58,878 nt of DNA. It comes from Streptomyces pseudovenezuelae (GTDB lineage Bacteria; Actinomycetota; Actinomycetes; Streptomycetales; Streptomycetaceae). The position numbers and the translations under genes are program-made. The stretch lies in contig NZ_JARXVH010000033.1 in NCBI RefSeq assembly GCF_029892565.1, positions 1 to 58,878 of the forward strand, in the 5' to 3' direction. The notes below the pieces were generated by a model. The model made no database searches, had not been told where the DNA came from, and saw nothing but the letters and a program-made list of their open reading frames with translations. Shown piece by piece: positions 7,903 to 15,687 of this stretch (its first letter is position 1; every line of letters begins with the position of its first letter).

Positions 7903-8889
7903 TCAGCGCAGCGGCAGGCTTTCGAGGGTGAAGACCGGGCTGGTCAGCGGATCGCCGTAAAGGAAGGTGTCCATCTGGGAGTTGGTCACCAGCAGCTGGT
8001 CCTGGCTCACGGCGACGCCGGTGGTGGTGTCGGCCCCGGTGTAGGTGCGGGCGGAGACGACAGTGGCCCGGGTGGCGTCGCCGGACAGCCGCACGGCGTC
8101 GACCTCGTTGTTCACGGAACGGGCGATGTACAGGGTGTTCCCTCGCCGTGCCATCCCGTCGGCGCTCGTCAGGGCCGGTGCGGCGATCCTGCGGATCTCG
8201 CCGGTGGCGAGGGTGAGCCGGTAGAGCGCGCCGCTGTACCAGTAGCCGATGATCAGCGACGTGCCGTCGGGGGTGGTGACGATGCCGTTGCCGTTGGACT
8301 GGCCGGCCACGTAGTCCGGCAGGCGGTAGGCCACCTCCAGGGTCCGACGGGCGCCGGTGACGGGGGTGTTCACCTCGGCGGCCGGAATCCGGTAGACGAC
8401 GGCGCGGAAGGAATCGGTGATGTAGACGTCCCCGTCGGGGGCGACGGTCTCGTCGTTGACGAGGGTCGACTCGCCCGTGTCGGGGACGGTGTAGGAGGAA
8501 ACGAGCTTCCCGGTGTTCGTGTAGACGAAGAAGCGCCCGGTGAAGGCGCCGGCGACCAGCAGGCGGTTGCCGGTGGTCTTGATCCCGGTGGCCTGGCTAC
8601 GGCCGTCCTGACCGCCCGGCAGGAAGGGTTCGAGCGTCTTCGCCCCCAGGCGCCCGCGGTAGACGGTGCCGTCGGCGATGCTGGCGGTGTAGACGTAGTG
8701 GTGGTCGGCCGCGACGCTCTCGGGGAAGGCCCGGCTGCCGTCGAGCGCGATCGTGTGGCCGTTGCCCTCGCGGCCATGGATCGGTGCGGCGGTGGCGGGA
8801 AGCGTGAAGGCGGCCACGGCGGCGGACGCCGCGGTGAGGGTGAGGAGCGCGGACTGCCAAGTGGCGTGCGCAGTGGTGCGGGTGGACAT
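7903..8889 (-). CDS. Secreted SMP-30/NHL-like beta-propeller protein
   Basis: 328 aa with an N-terminal signal peptide of about 35 residues (basic start, Ala/Leu-rich core, cleavage near 'ATAAP'). The mature part has repeated strands such as 'SVAADHHYVYTASIADGTVY', 'NDETVAPDGDVYITDSF' and 'NGIVTTPDGTSLIIGYW', the blade pattern of SMP-30/gluconolactonase-type propellers. An extracellular lactonase or binding role is possible. I see no residues that settle it, and homologues are often loosely named superoxide dismutase without support. ATG 8889 has an AAAGG-type site upstream. Confidence 0.75.
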   Translation of the reverse strand: MSTRTTAHATWQSALLTLTAASAAVAAFTLPATAAPIHGREGNGHTIALDGSRAFPESVAADHHYVYTASIADGTVYRGRLGAKTLEPFLPGGQDGRSQATGIKTTGNRLLVAGAFTGRFFVYTNTGKLVSSYTVPDTGESTLVNDETVAPDGDVYITDSFRAVVYRIPAAEVNTPVTGARRTLEVAYRLPDYVAGQSNGNGIVTTPDGTSLIIGYWYSGALYRLTLATGEIRRIAAPALTSADGMARRGNTLYIARSVNNEVDAVRLSGDATRATVVSARTYTGADTTTGVAVSQDQLLVTNSQMDTFLYGDPLTSPVFTLESLPLR

Positions 8890-8964
8890 CGTGAAGGACC
8901 TTTCCCCGGGTGACCGGGAGGGACGTGGGCAAGTGGGGCAAGTGAATCGGTGGGCGTAGGCCTG

Positions 8965-9822
8965 TCAGCGCAGCGCGTCGGCGATCGCGTCGGCCGGCGG
9001 CGTGGTCGGCCGTCCGATCAGGCGCCGCAGGTCGCCGGAAGCGGTGAACAACTCGCCGCGACTCATGCCGAGGTCGGCGTCGACGAGGACGTGCGCCAGC
9101 TCGGCGGGCAGACCGGCACCGGTCAGCACCTGGGCGAGTCCGTCGGCCGGGAGGTCGGTGTACGTGACCTGCTTCCCGCTGGCGGCCGAGATCGCCGCGG
9201 CGAGTTCGGCCAGGGTGAACGCCTCGTCGCCGCCCAGCTCGTACACCTCGCCGGCATGGCCCTCGGTGGTCAGTACGACCGCGGCGGCGTCGGCGTAGTC
9301 GGCGCGGGCCGCGGCACTGATCCTGCCCTGGCCGGCCGACCCGACAACGACCCCGTTGCGCAGTACCAGCGGGAGTTGGGCGGTGTAGTTCTCCAGGTAC
9401 CAGCTGTTGCGCAGCATCACGCTGGGGACCGCGCGCTCCCGCAGGTACTCCTCCGTGACGCGATGGGTGGAGGCGAGGACCGTGGTGGCCCTGTCCGCGT
9501 GCGACATGCTCGTGTACGCCACCAGCGACACGCCTGCCGTCACCGCGGCGTCGATGGCGCGCCGGTGGTTGGCGACCCGCTCGTCCACGGTCGTGGTCGA
9601 GATCAGCAGCAGCTTGTCCGCGCCCTCGAAGGCCGCCGCGAGACTGTCCGGCTCCACGAAGTCGGCCCGGCGCACCACGACGCCGCGGTCGGCGAAGTCC
9701 TTGATCCTGGCGATGTCCCTACTGGTCGCTATGACGTCGGCGGCCGGCACCCCGCGCGCCAGCAGTGCTTCGACGGTGAGCCTGCCCAGCTGACCGGAGG
9801 CTCCGGTGACAACGATTGACAT
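8965..9822 (-). CDS. NmrA-like NAD(P)-binding reductase (quinone oxidoreductase 2 type)
   Basis: 285 aa. It begins with the Rossmann motif 'IVVTGASGQLGRLTVEALL', then 'LLLISTTTVDERVANHRRAI' and 'SLVAYTSMSHAD', as in QOR2/azoreductase-like NmrA proteins that reduce quinones or sense redox state with NADPH in the cytoplasm. The C-terminal region contains 'EVYELGGDEAFTLAELAAAI', also typical. Start ATG 9822 has GAAGGGG upstream. It is divergent from an HxlR regulator with repeats in between, the common arrangement for quinone- or aldehyde-responsive control. Confidence 0.87.
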   Translation of the reverse strand: MSIVVTGASGQLGRLTVEALLARGVPAADVIATSRDIARIKDFADRGVVVRRADFVEPDSLAAAFEGADKLLLISTTTVDERVANHRRAIDAAVTAGVSLVAYTSMSHADRATTVLASTHRVTEEYLRERAVPSVMLRNSWYLENYTAQLPLVLRNGVVVGSAGQGRISAAARADYADAAAVVLTTEGHAGEVYELGGDEAFTLAELAAAISAASGKQVTYTDLPADGLAQVLTGAGLPAELAHVLVDADLGMSRGELFTASGDLRRLIGRPTTPPADAIADALR

Positions 9823-9883
9823 GAGCTCGCCCCTTCCTGCCGCAGACCTCCCGCGGCACGAAACCCAGGGTGACCTCGTCACT

Positions 9884-9918
9884 CTCCTTTGGTAAGGAAC
9901 CACTTCCAGGTAAGGTGG
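9884..9918. promoter_or_regulatory. Repeated motif in the HxlR/NmrA divergent promoter
   Basis: CTCCTTTGGTAAGGAAC (9884-9900) and ACTTCCAGGTAAGGTGG (9902-9918) are similar and 18 bp apart. Each has CCTT/AAGG-type symmetry. They are likely HxlR binding sites. Confidence 0.45.
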
Positions 9919-9928
9919 CAACCCCGAA

Positions 9929-10351
9929 GTGAGTATCGAGGTGAGCAGTGTGGCGACCACCGAGGATGTGATCGAGCCCATACCGTCATGGGACCCGTAC
10001 GCGCGTGGTTGCCCCTCGCGTGACGTGCTCGACCAGATCGGCAGCAAGTGGGCGGTTCTCGTGCTGGGCGAACTCGGCAAGCACGGGGCGTGCCGGTTCA
10101 CCCGACTGCGGCAGCGGCTGGCGGGAGTGAGCGAGAAGATGCTCACCCAGACTCTGCGCACCCTCGAACGCGACGGACTGGTCCTGCGGACGGTGTACCC
10201 GGAGGTGCCGGCCCGCGTGGAGTACGAGTTGACCCCGCTCGGCCAGACGCTGCGAGGTCCCCTGAGGGCGCTCACGGAGTGGTCGGTGGGGCACATCGAG
10301 GAAGTCCTCACCGCCCGTGAGGAGTACGACGGCCGCGCCGGAAAACGCTAG
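9929..10351 (+). CDS. HxlR-family transcriptional regulator
   Basis: About 140 aa, or 133 if GTG 9950 is the start. It has the HxlR winged helix: 'CPSRDVLDQIGSKWAVLVLG' with the conserved Cys, 'RFTRLRQRLAGVSEKMLTQT', 'LRTLERDGLV' and 'VEYELTPLGQTL'. The conserved Cys near the N-terminus is the quinone/aldehyde-sensing position in related regulators. GTG 9929 and GTG 9950 are both possible; GAGG at 9938-9941 favours the latter. It is divergent from the NmrA-like reductase, which it probably controls. Confidence 0.87.
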   Translation: MSIEVSSVATTEDVIEPIPSWDPYARGCPSRDVLDQIGSKWAVLVLGELGKHGACRFTRLRQRLAGVSEKMLTQTLRTLERDGLVLRTVYPEVPARVEYELTPLGQTLRGPLRALTEWSVGHIEEVLTAREEYDGRAGKR

Positions 10352-10434
10352 TACCGCAACGGTCTTTGTGCTCATGAAGGGGAAAGGCCGACGGGCCGAC
10401 ACTCACCGCTTCGCACACCCGCCGTCGATGTTCA

Positions 10435-10569
10435 TCACGGCACCACCGTCCACACCCCGTCCGCGGGTTCGGTGGCTGTCCCCCTCTTTTCGGCGTCCCG
10501 CAGCTTCCGTGCGGGTCCGGGACCGATACCGAGCGCATCGCCGGTGATCGAGATGCCGTCGCCGTTCAT
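10435..10569 (-). CDS. Possible small ORF or SDR remnant
   Basis: A 44-codon frame starts at ATG 10569 ('MNGDGISITGDALGIGPGPA') and ends at the TGA at 10435-10437. G/C at third positions is coding-like, but there is no ribosome binding site. In an overlapping frame, 10403-10450 reads 'DGGAVMNIDGGCAKR', which looks like the C-terminal tail of an SDR enzyme. Both may be debris of a duplicated SDR gene. I see nothing else in 10352-10585. Confidence 0.2.
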   Translation of the reverse strand: MNGDGISITGDALGIGPGPARKLRDAEKRGTATEPADGVWTVVP

Positions 10570-10585
10570 GTACGGGGTCGCGACA

Positions 10586-10615
10586 GAGCGGCCCGGAGCG
10601 CGGGCCGCTCTTTTT
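10586..10615 (+). terminator. Rho-independent terminator hairpin
   Basis: GAGCGGCCC (10586-10594) pairs perfectly with GGGCCGCTC (10602-10610) and is followed by TTTTT in the + direction. It lies immediately after the stop of the minus-strand SDR gene, so it may stop transcripts from both sides. Confidence 0.75.
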
Positions 10616-11409
10616 CAGACGCCGGCGCCGCCGTCGACCGGGACGATCGCGCCGGTCACGTACGAGGCCCGGTCGCTGAGCAGCCACGCGGCCGCCTCGG
10701 CGACCTCTCGGGGCTCGGCCATCCGGCCGAGCGGTGTCCCCGCAGTACTGGCCTCGATGATGCCGGGAGTCGCCGCCTCCCACTCCTCCATCATCTCCGT
10801 GGCCGTGCCGCCGGGAGTGATGCCGTTCACCCGGATGCCCTCCGGGGCCCAGGTCACCGCGGCGGTCTCGGTGAGGCTGTTGAGCGCGCGCTTCATGGCG
10901 CCGTACGCGGGCAGGGGCGGTACCGCGCGGCGGCTGCCGATGCTGGAGGTGTTGACGATCGCCCCGCCGCCGTTGTGCCGCATGAGCGCGGCCTCGGCGG
11001 TCATGGCGGTCCAGTGCGAGCGGAAGTTCACCGCGAACTGCCCGTCGATGTCCGCGTCGCTCGTGGTGTCGAGCGGGCCGGGCTGCTGCTGCACGACCGC
11101 GCCGTTGTTGAAAGCGCCGTCGAGCCGTCCGTGCAGTTCCTCCACGCGGTCGACCGCGTCGCGGATGCTCGCGGGGTCGGCGAGGTCCAGGGTGACGGCG
11201 TCGGCGACGCCGCCGTCGGCGCGGATCTCCTTCACGATGCGGTCCAGGGCGTCGGTGCTGCGGGCGGCGAGCACGACGGCGGCGCCCTCGGAGGCGAAGA
11301 GCCGGGCCGCAGCCGCCCCGATGCCGCGGCTGGCGCCGGTGATGAAGATGACCTTGCCGGTGAGCAGGCCGATGGGTGCGCTGTCGGTGGTGTTCGTGTT
11401 GTTCGTCAT
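10615..11409 (-). CDS. Short-chain dehydrogenase/reductase (SDR)
   Basis: 264 aa classical SDR. The cofactor motif is 'FITGASRGIGAAAARL'; the usual NNAG is changed to 'NNGAV'. The catalytic Ser lies in 'NTSSIGSR', and Tyr and Lys are in 'AYGAMKRAL' (Y-x3-K). The C-terminus ends 'IVPVDGGAGV', typical of the family. It would oxidise or reduce a small alcohol/ketone with NAD(P). ATG 11409 is the start nearest the Rossmann motif; its ribosome binding site is weak. The divergent neighbour is a broken MmyB-type regulator, the usual partner of such SDR genes. Confidence 0.85.
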   Translation of the reverse strand: MTNNTNTTDSAPIGLLTGKVIFITGASRGIGAAAARLFASEGAAVVLAARSTDALDRIVKEIRADGGVADAVTLDLADPASIRDAVDRVEELHGRLDGAFNNGAVVQQQPGPLDTTSDADIDGQFAVNFRSHWTAMTAEAALMRHNGGGAIVNTSSIGSRRAVPPLPAYGAMKRALNSLTETAAVTWAPEGIRVNGITPGGTATEMMEEWEAATPGIIEASTAGTPLGRMAEPREVAEAAAWLLSDRASYVTGAIVPVDGGAGV

Positions 11410-11494
11410 GGCAACAGCGTCCGGCCGCCTGCCGGCCGGATACAGGCACAGGCTGTACCAGGATCCGCCGCCGCGCCGCGCGGACACTGGGCGT

Positions 11495-12119
11495 ATGGAC
11501 AAACAGGAACTGGGGCGTTCCTCCGCAGCCGCCGCGAGCGGCTCCGCCCTCAGGACGTCGACTTCCCCTCCGGACCGCGCCGCCGCACACCAGGTCTGCG
11601 CCGCGAGGAAGTGGCGGTCCTCGCGCACATCTCCACCGAGTACTACATCCGCCTCGAACAAGGCAGGGCGCCACGCCCCTCGGGCGACGTCCTGGCCGCG
11701 ATCGCGGGAGCGCTGCACCTCACCGACGCCGAGTCCGACCACCTCCACGTCCTCGCGGGCACCGCGCCGAACCGGACCGGACCGCACCGGCGCGACGTCC
11801 GCCCCAGCATCCTCGCCCTCCTCGAGCGGCTGCCGCAGACGGCCGGCTTCGTCATGTCCGCCGCATGCGAAGTCCTCGCCTGGAACGACCTCGCGGCCGC
11901 GCTCATGGAGGACTTCGCCCCGCTCTCCCCCAAGGACCGCAACCTCGCACGCCGGGCCTCCCTGGACCGCAGCCCGCCGATACGACGCTCTACGGGATCT
12001 CCGACGCCGCCGACTTCCGGCTGGGCGTCGTGATGCAGCTCTACACCACCCTCGCCCGCTACCCCACCGATCCCGCGGTGACCGGCCTCGTCGACGAACT
12101 CCGCGACATCTGCAACTGA
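11495..12119 (+). pseudogene. Broken XRE regulator with MmyB-like domain (second copy)
   Basis: From ATG 11495 ('MDKQELG') the frame is wrong after seven codons. A one-base deletion in the G4 run at 11512-11515 would restore 'AFLRSRRERLRPQDVDFPSG' and the HTH 'RRTPGLRREEVAVLAHIS'. A second one-base loss near 11964 separates 'NLARRASL' from 'PQPADTTLYGISDAADF'. The frame then ends at TGA 12117-12119 after 'GLVDELRDICN', short of the usual C-terminus ('..EFARLWERHDV'). The last change lies about 100 bp before a serine recombinase gene. The gene is divergent from the SDR it presumably controlled. Confidence 0.75.
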
Positions 12120-12218
12120 CGGCGAAGGCACCCGCTAGAAGCGCCTCCCCCAAGGCACGAAAGTCCCAGGTCAGCACTTCCCCAGGAGCGTCGCTCATGC
12201 TCCACTGGAGAGTGCGCC

Positions 12219-13697
12219 ATGTCCGATACATCCCCTACCTCCCCTCGGGGAGCCTGGAACACAGCCATCTACGCCCGCTTGAGCCGCGACCGACGAGGGC
12301 TCAGCGAGAACGTCTCCATCCAGGTCAGCGAGTGCCGTGACTACGCGGACGAGAACGCCTGGCCTGTGGTCGGGATCTTCCCCGACAACGACATCAGCGC
12401 CTCGAAGTACTCGAAGAAGCCCCGTGAGCATTACGACCTGCTGCTCAGCGCCATTAAGCAGGGCCAGGTCAACATCATCCTGATCACGGAGATGCCTCGG
12501 CTGTACCGGCGGCTGGAAGAGCTCCTGGAGCTGATCAAGCTCGCCGAGACGACCAAGCTCCAGCGCATCCAGACGACCGACGGCGACGGCATCAGCTACA
12601 ACCTCGACAGCGCCGAAGGCATCCACGCGGCGATCAACGCGGTCAACAACGCCATGTTGGAGGCGGCCCGCCTCTCCAAGCGCATCAAACGCAAGCAGAA
12701 GGCGCGCGCTATAGAGGGGAAGATCCACGGCGGCGGACGGCCCTACGGCTACGAACCCGGCGGACTGGTCATCCGCGAGTCGGAGGCCCTGATCGTCCGG
12801 GAGTGTGCCCAGCGCTTCATCGCTGGCGAGTCCATCGGCGACATCACGCGAGACCTCAACAAGAGGGGCGTGCTGACCGCCACCGGCAAGCAATGGCGGA
12901 TCGAGAACCTCCAGCGCACGATCATGAAGAAGCGCAACATCGGCGTGCGGGAGTATGAGGGCCAGGAGTATCCCGCGGAGTGGCCGGGCGTCCTCACCCG
13001 CGAAGAGTGGGACCGTATGGAGGCACAGCGCCTGAGTAAGCAGTGGCGCTGGCCCAAGACCCAGACCGGCGTACGCAAGTACCTGCTGACCGGGTTCATC
13101 TACTGCGGCCGGTGTGGTTCCAGGATGTACAGCGGCGGCCGGGGGCCGGAGTGCGGCCGGCCGTCGCAGCGTCGGTATCGATGCCGACCTCACGACAACT
13201 ACGGCAACGCCAGTGGGTGCAGCAAAACCTTCCGTATCGCCGAGCCGGTCGAGTTGCTGGTGACCCAGGCCGTCTGGCATGTCTTCGACGATCCGAAGGT
13301 CGCTGTATTCCTCTCGCCGAAGGTAGATGAGGACAAAGTGCGCCACCTGGTGCAGGAGTTTGAGCGACGCAAGGGCAAACTCGACCAGCTGGTCACCGAC
13401 TACGCCACCGACGTGCTAAGCCGCGACCAGTTCATCCAGGCCAAAGGCATCGCCGAAGCATCGGTCCAGGAAGCCCGAGAGGCCTTGAGCCACTACCAGA
13501 GCGAGACCTCCCTCGCCCACATGCCAGCAACACAGACGATCCGGGACGCGTGGGAGACCTCGGGCTTGGAGTGGCGGCGCAACACCCTGCGCCTGGTGGT
13601 CGATCGGGTCATCGTCCACCCCGGTCGGCCCGGTACGCAGCGCTGGCATGGTTACCGCTTCGATCCAGAGAAGATAGAGATCAAGTGGAAGTTCTAG
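12219..13697 (+). CDS. Large serine recombinase (site-specific integrase)
   Basis: 492 aa. The resolvase-type catalytic domain is N-terminal, with nucleophile Ser22 in 'AIYARLSRDR' and the helper-Arg region 'ITEMPRLYRRLEELLELI'. The recombinase domain follows ('KIHGGGRPYGYEPGG'). Next is a zinc ribbon with Cys pairs ('FIYCGRCGSRMYSG', 'NASGCSK') and a coiled coil ('VQEFERRKGKLDQLVTDYA'). It would integrate or excise an element between att sites without host factors. ATG 12219 has GGAG 8 nt upstream. Codon use is less GC-biased than its neighbours (CTA, ATA, ATT codons), suggesting transfer. Other element genes are not visible beside it. Confidence 0.92.
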   Translation: MSDTSPTSPRGAWNTAIYARLSRDRRGLSENVSIQVSECRDYADENAWPVVGIFPDNDISASKYSKKPREHYDLLLSAIKQGQVNIILITEMPRLYRRLEELLELIKLAETTKLQRIQTTDGDGISYNLDSAEGIHAAINAVNNAMLEAARLSKRIKRKQKARAIEGKIHGGGRPYGYEPGGLVIRESEALIVRECAQRFIAGESIGDITRDLNKRGVLTATGKQWRIENLQRTIMKKRNIGVREYEGQEYPAEWPGVLTREEWDRMEAQRLSKQWRWPKTQTGVRKYLLTGFIYCGRCGSRMYSGGRGPECGRPSQRRYRCRPHDNYGNASGCSKTFRIAEPVELLVTQAVWHVFDDPKVAVFLSPKVDEDKVRHLVQEFERRKGKLDQLVTDYATDVLSRDQFIQAKGIAEASVQEAREALSHYQSETSLAHMPATQTIRDAWETSGLEWRRNTLRLVVDRVIVHPGRPGTQRWHGYRFDPEKIEIKWKF

Positions 13698-13756
13698 GCA
13701 CAGCACCGGTACGTACGCGTGACCGAACGCGCCGACGGCCACGCGTGTCTACCGGT

Positions 13757-13922
13757 AGTTCGTTGAACTCGTCGGTAGGTGGGGTTGACGGCTGAGTGGG
13801 TCGATCGTACTGCGGTGGGGTGTCGAGTTTCGGGGGCGAGGATGACCGAGCGACGTCCGTGTCCGCCGGCGCCGGGGCCGTTGGAGGAGTACGCGGCAAC
13901 CTTCTCGTCCTCTGCGGCAACT
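13757..13922 (+). mobile_element. IS701-family left-end remnant
   Basis: Starts with GTTCGTTGAACTCG, similar to the GTTCGTTAAATCCGG end of the element at 21555. It then has the same leader and an ATG at 13842 reading 'MTERRPCPPAPGPLEEYAA', nearly identical to the start of the 21648 transposase. It breaks off after about 27 codons. Confidence 0.65.
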
Positions 13923-13962
13923 AGGAGCCGGAAGGCCGACTCGAACTACCGGATGGACGGTC

Positions 13963-14100
13963 ATGAGGGCAACGAAGCACGCCGCGCCGCAACCGTGGCG
14001 CAGGCGCGGAATGGTCACGGGCATTCCCTTGGCGCTGCTCGTCGCCGCCGTGCAGCCGGACGTCGCGCAGCCGACCGGCGTCCGGTTCGCCCGGCCTTGA
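13963..14100 (+). CDS. Possible 45-aa secreted or membrane peptide
   Basis: An ATG at 13963 gives a basic N-terminus ('MRATKHAAPQPWRRRG') followed by a hydrophobic run ('IPLALLVAAV') and a short tail, like the start of an exported protein. The upstream GGATGGA could be a weak ribosome binding site. No family is recognised. It may be a degraded signal peptide region. Confidence 0.2.
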   Translation: MRATKHAAPQPWRRRGMVTGIPLALLVAAVQPDVAQPTGVRFARP

Positions 14101-14173
14101 CCAGCCCGCCGGCCGGCCTGCACCGCCCCGCAACCATGCACGACCGCCGTTCGAATCCCGGGCTGGGCAATGT

Positions 14174-14179
14174 TAGGCT
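14174..14179 (+). promoter_or_regulatory. Candidate -10 box for the sigma-factor operon
   Basis: TAGGCT matches the Streptomyces -10 consensus well and lies 65 bp before the sigma-factor start. The -35 region (GTTCGA near 14149) is poor. Confidence 0.3.
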
Positions 14180-14243
14180 GCGCTCCCCGTTGTTGAACAC
14201 GCAACTAACGCACACATCATGGCAAGGAGAGGGCGACCGGGGG

Positions 14244-14777
14244 ATGGTCCTCGATGACGCGTCCGCGGAGTTCCACGAATTCTTCGAACGCCACTATGCC
14301 GAGCTCGCCCGTCTGGCACACCTGCTGACCGGCGAGGCCGACGCGGCGGACGACCTCGCGGCGGATGCCCTGGTCGCCCTGTGGCAGCGCTGGGACCGGT
14401 TGCGGCAGGCCGACCACCCGCTCGCCTACGCCCGTGGTGTGGTGGCCAACCTGGCGCGGGGGCGCATCCGCAGCACGGTGCGGGAGCGACGCCGGATCAC
14501 GCTGTTCTGGTCCCGCAGCCCCGAGAAGGTGGAGGGGCCGGACGCGGCGGCCGTGCTGGACGTCCGCGCGGCGCTCGCCCGGCTGCCATTCCGCAAGCGC
14601 GCCTGCGTGGTGCTTCGGCACGCCCTCGACCTGTCGGAGAAGGAGACGGCTGCAGCGCTGGGGATATCGGTCGGAACGGTGAAGAGCCAGACCTCGAAGG
14701 GAATGGCCGAGCTGGAAAAGCTCCTGGGCGCACACGCGGCCGGGGACCTGGTGCCAGGGAGGAGGAGGAACCGGTGA
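14244..14777 (+). CDS. ECF sigma factor (SigE-like subfamily)
   Basis: 177 aa with sigma region 2 (residues about 8-80: 'FFERHYAELARLAHLLTGEA', 'AADDLAADALVALWQRWDRL') and region 4 (about 105-165: 'ALARLPFRKRACVVLRHALD', 'SEKETAAALGISVGTVKSQT'). It would direct RNA polymerase to a small regulon. ATG 14244 is preceded by AAGGAGAGG, rather far (about 13 nt), with a closer G-run. It overlaps the next gene by GTGA, so the two are co-translated and the partner is probably its membrane-bound antagonist or client. Confidence 0.88.
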   Translation: MVLDDASAEFHEFFERHYAELARLAHLLTGEADAADDLAADALVALWQRWDRLRQADHPLAYARGVVANLARGRIRSTVRERRRITLFWSRSPEKVEGPDAAAVLDVRAALARLPFRKRACVVLRHALDLSEKETAAALGISVGTVKSQTSKGMAELEKLLGAHAAGDLVPGRRRNR

Positions 14778-15559
14778 ACGAGGAAATCGACCGTCGGCTG
14801 CGCGAGGCCGCCGAGGCCCACCGGCCCGACCGCGCGCGGATGCTGGCCCGGGTGGAACGCGGCATGGCCGGCCCCGCCGTCCGTCACCGCGCGCGACCGT
14901 TCGCGAGGTCCGGGACCAGGGTCGCCCTCGCCGGGCTCGCCGCCGGCGGCATCCTGACGACCGGCGGCCTCGCCGTCGCCGCCATCGTCGCGTCCCCCCC
15001 GCCGCCGCCCACCGTGACCACGCCTGCCGCCCCGTCCCCGACCGTGAGCTCCCCGCACCCGACATCGGCCCGCCCCACCCCTGTCGCGCCGCCCCCGGCC
15101 ACCACCCCGGGCAGCTCGCGCCCGACTCCGTCGGCCACCAGTCCCTCGCCGACCGTCGGCGAGAACCAGAACGGGGCGCTGCGGTCGGACGGCTCGCTGG
15201 ATCCGAAGAGCACCGTCTACTGGACGCAGAGCGACCTCGTCCTCAAGACGACCCAGCCGCTCACCTCGCTCACGGTCGAGATCCGGATCGTGCAGACCGG
15301 CGAGGCGAAGAACACCGGCACCTGGCAGACCCTGCCGAATGGTGACTTCACCGTCACCGTCCAGGAGGCCGGCGGCGCGCTGGTCTACCGCTGGGTCCTC
15401 AAGCCGGGACTGACCGTGCCGGCCGGGAACCATGAGTTCGCCGCGCAGTTCAACAACGGCCCCGGCGTCCGCAGTGCCGCGGGCGACGGCTACCGCGTCG
15501 ACGCACAGGGCTCGGGCGGCTCCGCGTCGGTCCGGGGAGGGTTCGTCCCGACCCGGTGA
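14774..15559 (+). CDS. Membrane-anchored protein coupled to the sigma factor (putative anti-sigma)
   Basis: 261 aa. It starts at GTG 14774, overlapping the sigma-factor stop, with GGAGGAGGA just upstream. Residues 1-45 are a charged cytoplasmic segment ('EEIDRRLREAAEAHRPDRAR'), about 48-72 form one membrane helix ('VALAGLAAGGILTTGGLAVA'), then comes a Pro/Thr/Ser-rich linker of about 60 residues and a folded extracellular domain ('YWTQSDLVLKTTQPLTSLTV', 'VPAGNHEFAAQFNNGPGV'). The topology suits an anti-sigma factor or envelope sensor. No canonical zinc anti-sigma His-x3-Cys-x2-Cys motif is present. Confidence 0.75.
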   Translation: MNEEIDRRLREAAEAHRPDRARMLARVERGMAGPAVRHRARPFARSGTRVALAGLAAGGILTTGGLAVAAIVASPPPPPTVTTPAAPSPTVSSPHPTSARPTPVAPPPATTPGSSRPTPSATSPSPTVGENQNGALRSDGSLDPKSTVYWTQSDLVLKTTQPLTSLTVEIRIVQTGEAKNTGTWQTLPNGDFTVTVQEAGGALVYRWVLKPGLTVPAGNHEFAAQFNNGPGVRSAAGDGYRVDAQGSGGSASVRGGFVPTR

Positions 15560-15687
15560 ACGCCGCTGTGCGGCAGGGCGACGGCGGCGGCCGTGAGAAT
15601 GCTTTTTCGATCGCGGCAACCCTTGTGTGCGTGGCGGCAGCTGAGAGGCATCCGGGGCCGGATCAGGGCCCGCTGTGCCAGAAGGAC

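Noticed and set aside
14149..14178. GTTCGAATCCC, as in a tRNA T-loop
   Set aside because: The flanking bases do not form a T stem or acceptor stem and no D or anticodon arm is present upstream.
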